Below the pieces are notes generated by a model. The model was not told where the DNA came from, made no database searches, and worked only from the letters and a program-made list of their open reading frames with translations. A stretch of 64,000 nucleotides of DNA from Pinisolibacter aquiterrae (lineage in GTDB: Bacteria > Pseudomonadota > Alphaproteobacteria > Rhizobiales > Ancalomicrobiaceae): contig NZ_JAFNIH010000019.1 in the NCBI RefSeq assembly GCF_019160155.1, positions 496,001-560,000 of the forward strand. The letters run 5' to 3'. This document shows, piece after piece, positions 59,827 to 64,000 of the stretch (position 1 is the first letter of the stretch; every line of letters starts with the position of its first letter). The translations under genes and the position numbers were made by a program.

Positions 59827-59844
59827 CGGCGACGATCGTTTGCG

Positions 59845-59888
59845 ACGAAGAGGGCGGCCGATCCTCCGATCGGCCGCCCTCTTCGTTT
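59845..59888 (+). terminator. Intrinsic terminator after gyrB
   Basis: A 19-base perfect stem (59845-59863 with 59868-59886) with a CTCC loop, rich in GC, followed by a short T-run (TTT at 59886-59888). Because it is symmetrical, it may also serve the convergent gene at 59903-60733. Confidence 0.85.
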
Positions 59889-59902
59889 CGGTGCCCCGTC
59901 GC

Positions 59903-60733
59903 TCACTCGGCCAGTCCGAGCCCGACCAGATGGTCGACGCCCTTCATCAGGTTCGCCTGATCCTTGACCTCGACCAGAAGACGCGGCGTGTCGCACCAGT
60001 CGGCGAAGGCCTTGAACACCGACGGCCAGCGGATCGTCCCCTCGCCCGGCAGCCAATGACGATCGGCATGGCCGTCGGCGTCCTGGACGTGGACATGGGC
60101 GAGCATCTCGCCCGCCGCGCGGACGTAATAGTCGACCGGCGGCGCGCCGGTGGAATGATGGGCGTAATGGGCGTGGCCGACGTCGATCGACACCCGCACC
60201 GCCGCGCTGTCGAAGGATCGCGCCAGCGCGACCCGATCATGCGGATCCTTGTCCTCGATGTTCTCGATCACCAGGACGCAGCCGATCTCTTCCGCCCGCG
60301 TCACCACCGGAGCGAGGGTCGCGTGAGCGCGCTCGACGATGCCCTCGCGGCCGCGCCTGTTGTAGTCGAGATTGTTGGCGTCCCAGGTCGTGTAGGGCGA
60401 ATGGATCACCATCTGCGTCGCCCCGATCGCCTCGACCGCGTCGAGCCCCTGCATCAGCCGCCGGGTCACCACCGCGCGGACGTCGGGATCCTCGCTGTCG
60501 ATGGAGAAGCCCCAGAACGGTCCGTGGATGCCGAGCCGGCCGGTGTAGCCGTCGAGCACCCGCCGCGTCCGCGCCGCCCGATCGCGCCAGTCGCCGTCGA
60601 GCACCGAGGCCTCGAAGAATTCCTGGAGCTCCAAGTCGCGCTGACGCTCGAACAGCCAGTCGCGATGCCGTTCGACCATGTCGAGCGAGAGCGCCGCGCC
60701 GATGAGCGGCAGCGGGCGGGAGGGAAGAGTCAT
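59903..60733 (-). CDS. Sugar phosphate isomerase/epimerase-like TIM barrel protein
   Basis: A 276-residue protein of the AP_endonuclease_2/xylose-isomerase-like superfamily. Metal-ligand segments of this fold are visible as MVIHSPYTTWD, VLVIENIEDKDPHD, SIDVGHAHYAHH, HVHVQDADGHADRHWLPGEGTI and LLVEVKD. The substrate cannot be told, and no related sugar genes are adjacent. It is convergent with gyrB and divergent from the phn operon. Confidence 0.85.
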   Translation of the reverse strand: MTLPSRPLPLIGAALSLDMVERHRDWLFERQRDLELQEFFEASVLDGDWRDRAARTRRVLDGYTGRLGIHGPFWGFSIDSEDPDVRAVVTRRLMQGLDAVEAIGATQMVIHSPYTTWDANNLDYNRRGREGIVERAHATLAPVVTRAEEIGCVLVIENIEDKDPHDRVALARSFDSAAVRVSIDVGHAHYAHHSTGAPPVDYYVRAAGEMLAHVHVQDADGHADRHWLPGEGTIRWPSVFKAFADWCDTPRLLVEVKDQANLMKGVDHLVGLGLAE

Positions 60734-60856
60734 GGGCGCGGAACCTTTCCGGAGAGAGCGTCGAAGCCTCTCCCTTCCCTCTTTTCCGTCTCGAGACGAT
60801 GACGCGCCGCGCCGAGAGCGACGGCCCTCGCCGCCGCGATCACGGCCTTCGCGGCA

Positions 60857-60874
60857 TCGTCATAAAACCGTAGC
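60857..60874 (+). promoter_or_regulatory. Possible Pho box upstream of phnC
   Basis: TCGTCAT-AAAA-CCGTAGC at 60857-60874 matches the rhizobial Pho-box pattern CTGTCAT-N4-CTGTCAT well in the first half and spacer but only three of seven in the second half. A further TCGTCAT occurs at 60892. It lies about 100 bases before phnC. PhoB control of phnCDE is known in relatives; the site itself is tentative. Confidence 0.35.
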
Positions 60875-60972
60875 CCCCGCCCGCTAAGCCCTCGTCATCG
60901 ACTTCTTCCCTCGGACCCGTCGGCGCGAGCCGATGACCCGGGCACGTGACGCGTGCCCGGCAGGAGACGGCC

Positions 60973-61800
60973 ATGCTCACGATCGAGCGCCTGACCCGCC
61001 GCTTCGGTGACTTCGTCGCCGTCGACGGCGTCGACCTCGAGATCCCCACCGGCCAGATGGTCGGTGTCATCGGCCGTTCCGGCGCCGGCAAATCGACCCT
61101 GCTGCGCATGATCGACCGCCTGATCGAACCGAGCGCCGGCTCGATCCGTTTCGAGGGCCGCGACGTCACCGCGCTGAAGGGCGCGTCGCTGCGTCATTGG
61201 CGCCGCGACTGCGCCATGGTGTTCCAACAGTTCGCCCTGGTCGACCGCCTCGACGTGCTCACCAACGTGATGATGGGCCGGCTCGACCACATGCCGGAAT
61301 GGCGCTCGCTGATGAAACTGTGGTCGGGCGACGACAAGGCGATCGCACTGTCCGCGCTCGAGCTCTTCGACATCGGCGACCTCGCCGCCAATCGCGCAGG
61401 CAGCCTCTCCGGCGGCCAGCAGCAGCGCGTGGCGATCGCCCGCGCCCTGGTGCAGGAGCCGCGCGTGATTCTCGCCGACGAACCGATCGCCTCGCTCGAT
61501 CCGCGCAACACCCGCCTCGTCATGGACGCGCTGCTTCGGGTGAACCGCGATTTCGGCATCACCGTCCTGACCAATCTTCACTCGATCGATCTCGCCAAAC
61601 GCTACTGCGACCGGCTGATCGGCATGAAGGCGGGCCGCGTCGTCTTCGACGGCACGCCCCGCGACCTCACCGACGCCGCGGTGCGCGAACTCTACGGGCT
61701 CGAGGCCGCCGACGTCGTCGAGATCCCGGCGGCCGGCGACCCCACGCCCGACCAGATCAAGGCGGCCTGGGACGCCGCCCATGCCCGCGAGCCGGTCTGA
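60973..61800 (+). CDS. phnC: Phosphonate ABC transporter ATP-binding protein PhnC
   Basis: A 275-residue ATPase. Motifs: Walker [11 protein letters not shown]-loop [21 protein letters not shown] (typical of PhnC), signature LSGGQQQR, Walker [14 protein letters not shown] and switch NLHS, which replaces the usual His-region pattern as in PhnC. The ATG giving [11 protein letters not shown] has AGGAGA upstream and is preferred over one nine codons earlier. It powers phosphonate (or phosphate ester) uptake with PhnD and the two PhnE proteins. Confidence 0.94.
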   Translation: MLTIERLTRRFGDFVAVDGVDLEIPTGQMVGVIGRSGAGKSTLLRMIDRLIEPSAGSIRFEGRDVTALKGASLRHWRRDCAMVFQQFALVDRLDVLTNVMMGRLDHMPEWRSLMKLWSGDDKAIALSALELFDIGDLAANRAGSLSGGQQQRVAIARALVQEPRVILADEPIASLDPRNTRLVMDALLRVNRDFGITVLTNLHSIDLAKRYCDRLIGMKAGRVVFDGTPRDLTDAAVRELYGLEAADVVEIPAAGDPTPDQIKAAWDAAHAREPV

Positions 61801-61863
61801 GGACGCCATCCAGACATCCGGGCGGCCGGGCGGCCGCCGGACCATCCCAAGAGGAGCACTCCC

Positions 61864-62778
61864 ATGTTCGACCGTCGTTCCGTCCTCGGCCTGATGGCCG
61901 GCGCCGCCGCCTTCTCCATCCCCGGCGCCCGCGCCGCCGACGACTGGAAGGCCAAGTATCCCGAGCTGATCTTCGGCAAGATCCCGGACGAGAACGCCTC
62001 CGGCGTCACCGACCGCTATCAGCCTCTGATGGACTTCCTCTCCAAGGAACTGGGCGTGAAGGTCACGCTCCGCATCGCCCAGGACTATGCGGCGGTCATC
62101 GAGGGCCAGCGCGCCGGTCAGATCCACATCGGCTATTACGGCCCGGCTTCCTATGCCCGCGCCACCATGGTCGGCGCCAAGATCGAGCCCGTCGCCATCG
62201 AGGTGAACTCGGACGGCACCAAGGGCTACTACTCCGTCTTCTACGTGAAGAAGGACAGCCCCTATCAGAAGATCGAGGACCTCAAGGGCAAGAACCTCGG
62301 CCTCGTCGATCCGAACTCGACCTCCGGCTTCAACGTGCCGCGCTACTCGCTCGACAAGATGGGCATCAACCCGGAGGAGTTCTTCGCCAAGGTGGTCAAC
62401 ACCGGCAGCCATGAGAACGCGATCATCGCGCTCCAGCAGGGCACCGTCGACGTCGCCGCCAACTGGTGGAACGACGAGAACGAGTCGAACCTGATGCGCA
62501 TGCAGCGCAAGAACATGGCGAAGTACGACGACTTCCGCATCATCTTCAAGTCCGAGCAGATCGTGAACTCGCCGATCGCCATGCTCTCCGACATGCCGGC
62601 CGACGCCAAGAAGGCGATCGCCGCCGCGATCCTCGCCTTCCCGGTCAAGGAGCCGGAAGCCTTCAAGAAGCAGACCGACGGCAAGCAGCTGCCCTGGCAG
62701 CCGATCACCCACGAGGCCTATCTGCCGATCGTGGCGCTGAACAAGTTCGTCGACAACCTGCGCAAGAAGAAGAGCTGA
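61864..62778 (+). CDS. phnD: Phosphonate ABC transporter substrate-binding protein PhnD
   Basis: A 304-residue periplasmic receptor with a twin-Arg-like N-terminus (MFDRRSVLGLMAGAAAFSIPGARA) as signal peptide. PhnD features: GKIPDENASGVTDRYQPLMDFLSKELGVKV, IHIGYYGPASYARA, and GLVDPNSTSGFNVPRY, in which the Ser/Thr cluster binds the phosphonate. AAGAGGAG lies upstream of the ATG. It sits between phnC and phnE1. Confidence 0.94.
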   Translation: MFDRRSVLGLMAGAAAFSIPGARAADDWKAKYPELIFGKIPDENASGVTDRYQPLMDFLSKELGVKVTLRIAQDYAAVIEGQRAGQIHIGYYGPASYARATMVGAKIEPVAIEVNSDGTKGYYSVFYVKKDSPYQKIEDLKGKNLGLVDPNSTSGFNVPRYSLDKMGINPEEFFAKVVNTGSHENAIIALQQGTVDVAANWWNDENESNLMRMQRKNMAKYDDFRIIFKSEQIVNSPIAMLSDMPADAKKAIAAAILAFPVKEPEAFKKQTDGKQLPWQPITHEAYLPIVALNKFVDNLRKKKS

Positions 62779-62878
62779 TCCCGACCCGTCCGACGGTCCG
62801 CCGCCTCGCGCGGACCGTCGGGCGCCCCTTCGCGGACCCGCGCCCCTCGGCGCGGGCCCTCCGATCCGGACGAGAGAG

Positions 62879-63775
62879 ATGCCGACGACCATCCCCCGCC
62901 TCGCCGACGACCGGCTCGAGCCGCTCGCGCGCGCCTATGCCGACGCCGAGCAGGACCGCCGCCGCAAGACCCTGACCGGGTTCGCCGTGCTCCTCGTCCT
63001 CGTCGTCCTCGCCGCCCTCGTCGCCGACGTCGATCTGCCGAAGTTCTTCGGCCATCTCGACGCGATCGGCAGCTACGTCGACCGTCTCGCCCGTTTCGAC
63101 AGCGGCGACCACATCGGCGAGATCGTCCTCACTCATCCAGGCGAATGGATGTGGGGCCTGAAGCGCTGGTTCCGGCTGCTCTTCGAGACCCTGCTGATGG
63201 CCTATGCCGGGACGCTCCTCGGCGCCGTCGGCGGCTTCGTCCTGTGCTTCTTCGCCGCGCGCAATCTCGCCCGCTCCGAGACGACGCGTTGGCTCGCCGC
63301 GCGCTGGCTCGAGTTCTGCCGCACGGTTCCCGACCTCGTCTTCGCGCTGATCTTCGTCTACGCCTTCGGCCTCGGCGCCATGCCGGGCGTGCTCGCCATC
63401 GCCGTCCATACGACCGGCGCGCTCGGCAAGCTCTTCACCGAGGTCGTCGAGAACGTCGACATGAAGCCGGTCGAGGGCACCACCGCCGCCGGCGGATCCT
63501 GGGTCCAGACCATCCGCTTCGCGGTGCTGCCGCAGATCCTGTCGAATTTCGCCAGCTACGCCCTGCTGCGCTTCGAGGTCAACGTGCGCGGCGCCGCGGT
63601 GATGGGCTTCGTCGGCGCCGGCGGCATCGGCCTCGATCTGATGGAGGCGATCCGCAAGTTCTATTACGCCGACGTCTCGGCCATGCTGGTCCTGATCATC
63701 GCCGCCGTCATGCTGATCGACTACGGCACCGAGGCGCTCCGCCATCGCCTGATCGGCCGGGAGACCGCACGATGA
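62879..63775 (+). CDS. phnE: Phosphonate ABC transporter permease PhnE1
   Basis: A 298-residue permease with about six helices. The PhnE pattern is visible as RLLFETLLMAYAGTLLGAVGGFVLCFFAARNL, CRTVPDLVFALIFVYAFGLGAMPGVLAIAVHTTGALGKLFTEVVENVD and the coupling loop GGSWVQTIRFAVLPQILSNFASY. It overlaps the next phnE by four bases and dimerises with it. Confidence 0.94.
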   Translation: MPTTIPRLADDRLEPLARAYADAEQDRRRKTLTGFAVLLVLVVLAALVADVDLPKFFGHLDAIGSYVDRLARFDSGDHIGEIVLTHPGEWMWGLKRWFRLLFETLLMAYAGTLLGAVGGFVLCFFAARNLARSETTRWLAARWLEFCRTVPDLVFALIFVYAFGLGAMPGVLAIAVHTTGALGKLFTEVVENVDMKPVEGTTAAGGSWVQTIRFAVLPQILSNFASYALLRFEVNVRGAAVMGFVGAGGIGLDLMEAIRKFYYADVSAMLVLIIAAVMLIDYGTEALRHRLIGRETAR

Positions 63776-64000
63776 CCGAAACGACCCTCGGCGCCGGGGC
63801 GCTCGCCGGCACCCGCCGCATCCGCTCCGCGCTCGGCCCCGCCGCGCTCGCCAATCGCCCCGCGCTCGAGAAACGCCACCCCGAGATCTTCGCGGGATCT
63901 CGCGCCCGCCGCTTCGGCGCGGTGGCGATCGCGGTCGCGCTGGTGGGTCTCCTGCTCCTCGCCTTCTGGCGGCTCGACTTCTCCCTCGGGCGCATCGGCA
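63772..64000 (+). CDS. phnE: Second phosphonate permease PhnE2 (3' end cut by window)
   Basis: Only the first 76 codons are in the window. The ATG overlaps the stop of phnE1 (ATGA). The visible part (EKRHPEIFAGSRARRFGAVAIAVALVGLLLLAFWRLDFSLGRIG) matches the N-terminus of the second PhnE found after phnE1 in rhizobial phnCDE1E2 operons, with one helix before the cut. Confidence 0.88.
   Translation, partial: MTETTLGAGALAGTRRIRSALGPAALANRPALEKRHPEIFAGSRARRFGAVAIAVALVGLLLLAFWRLDFSLGRIG

Overview
This is a GC-rich window from what looks like an alphaproteobacterial chromosome, most likely Hyphomicrobiales (Rhizobiales). The placement is inferred from several things together: the GyrB sequence, phnCDE with two phnE genes, a tamA-tamB pair, a HutC-controlled hut cluster using the HutF route, and REP-like intergenic palindromes of a type common in that order. 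No tRNA, rRNA, CRISPR array, insertion sequence or prophage was seen. The first gene (a LysR regulator) and the last (a second phnE) are cut by the window edges.

Layout. 1-2760: two LysR regulators and a pirin. 2739-6351: a nickel ECF transporter operon, nikKMLQO, on the minus strand. 6568-9722: a TAXI-type TRAP transporter. 9727-10299: a DUF2202 ferritin-like protein. 10638-16009: tamA and tamB for outer-membrane assembly. 16111-31149: a complete histidine-utilisation locus. It has hutC, a Rieske oxygenase, a polar amino-acid ABC transporter, hutF, hutI, hutH, hutG, hutU, a CaiB-type CoA-transferase, an acyl-CoA dehydrogenase and hutD. Three sites matching the HutC operator mark its promoters. 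31157-32784: a ureohydrolase and, divergently, hypA.

33239-42448 is the most unusual part. A tungsten aldehyde:ferredoxin oxidoreductase, its 4x[4Fe-4S] electron-transfer subunit and a MoaD-like protein lie in one compact gene run with seven complex-I-like subunits of a group 4 membrane [NiFe] hydrogenase. Both CxxC nickel motifs are intact. The simplest reading is an energy-conserving aldehyde:proton oxidoreductase (an 'aldehyde hydrogenlyase'), analogous to formate hydrogenlyase and the CO-linked Coo hydrogenase. The nickel importer and hypA upstream fit a local need for nickel.

42735-57205 holds a Bcr/CflA exporter followed by a catabolic region: a ThDP enzyme, a BASS-like carrier, a DctPQM TRAP transporter, a DadA-like oxidoreductase, an Asp/Glu/hydantoin racemase-like protein, a GntR regulator, a fused 5-oxoprolinase/hydantoinase and a LysE exporter. 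A shared imperfect palindrome in front of the ThDP gene and the oxidoreductase gene suggests one regulon. 57388-64000: gyrB with a clear promoter and terminator, a TIM-barrel sugar isomerase-like protein, and phnCDE1E2 for phosphonate uptake behind a possible Pho box.
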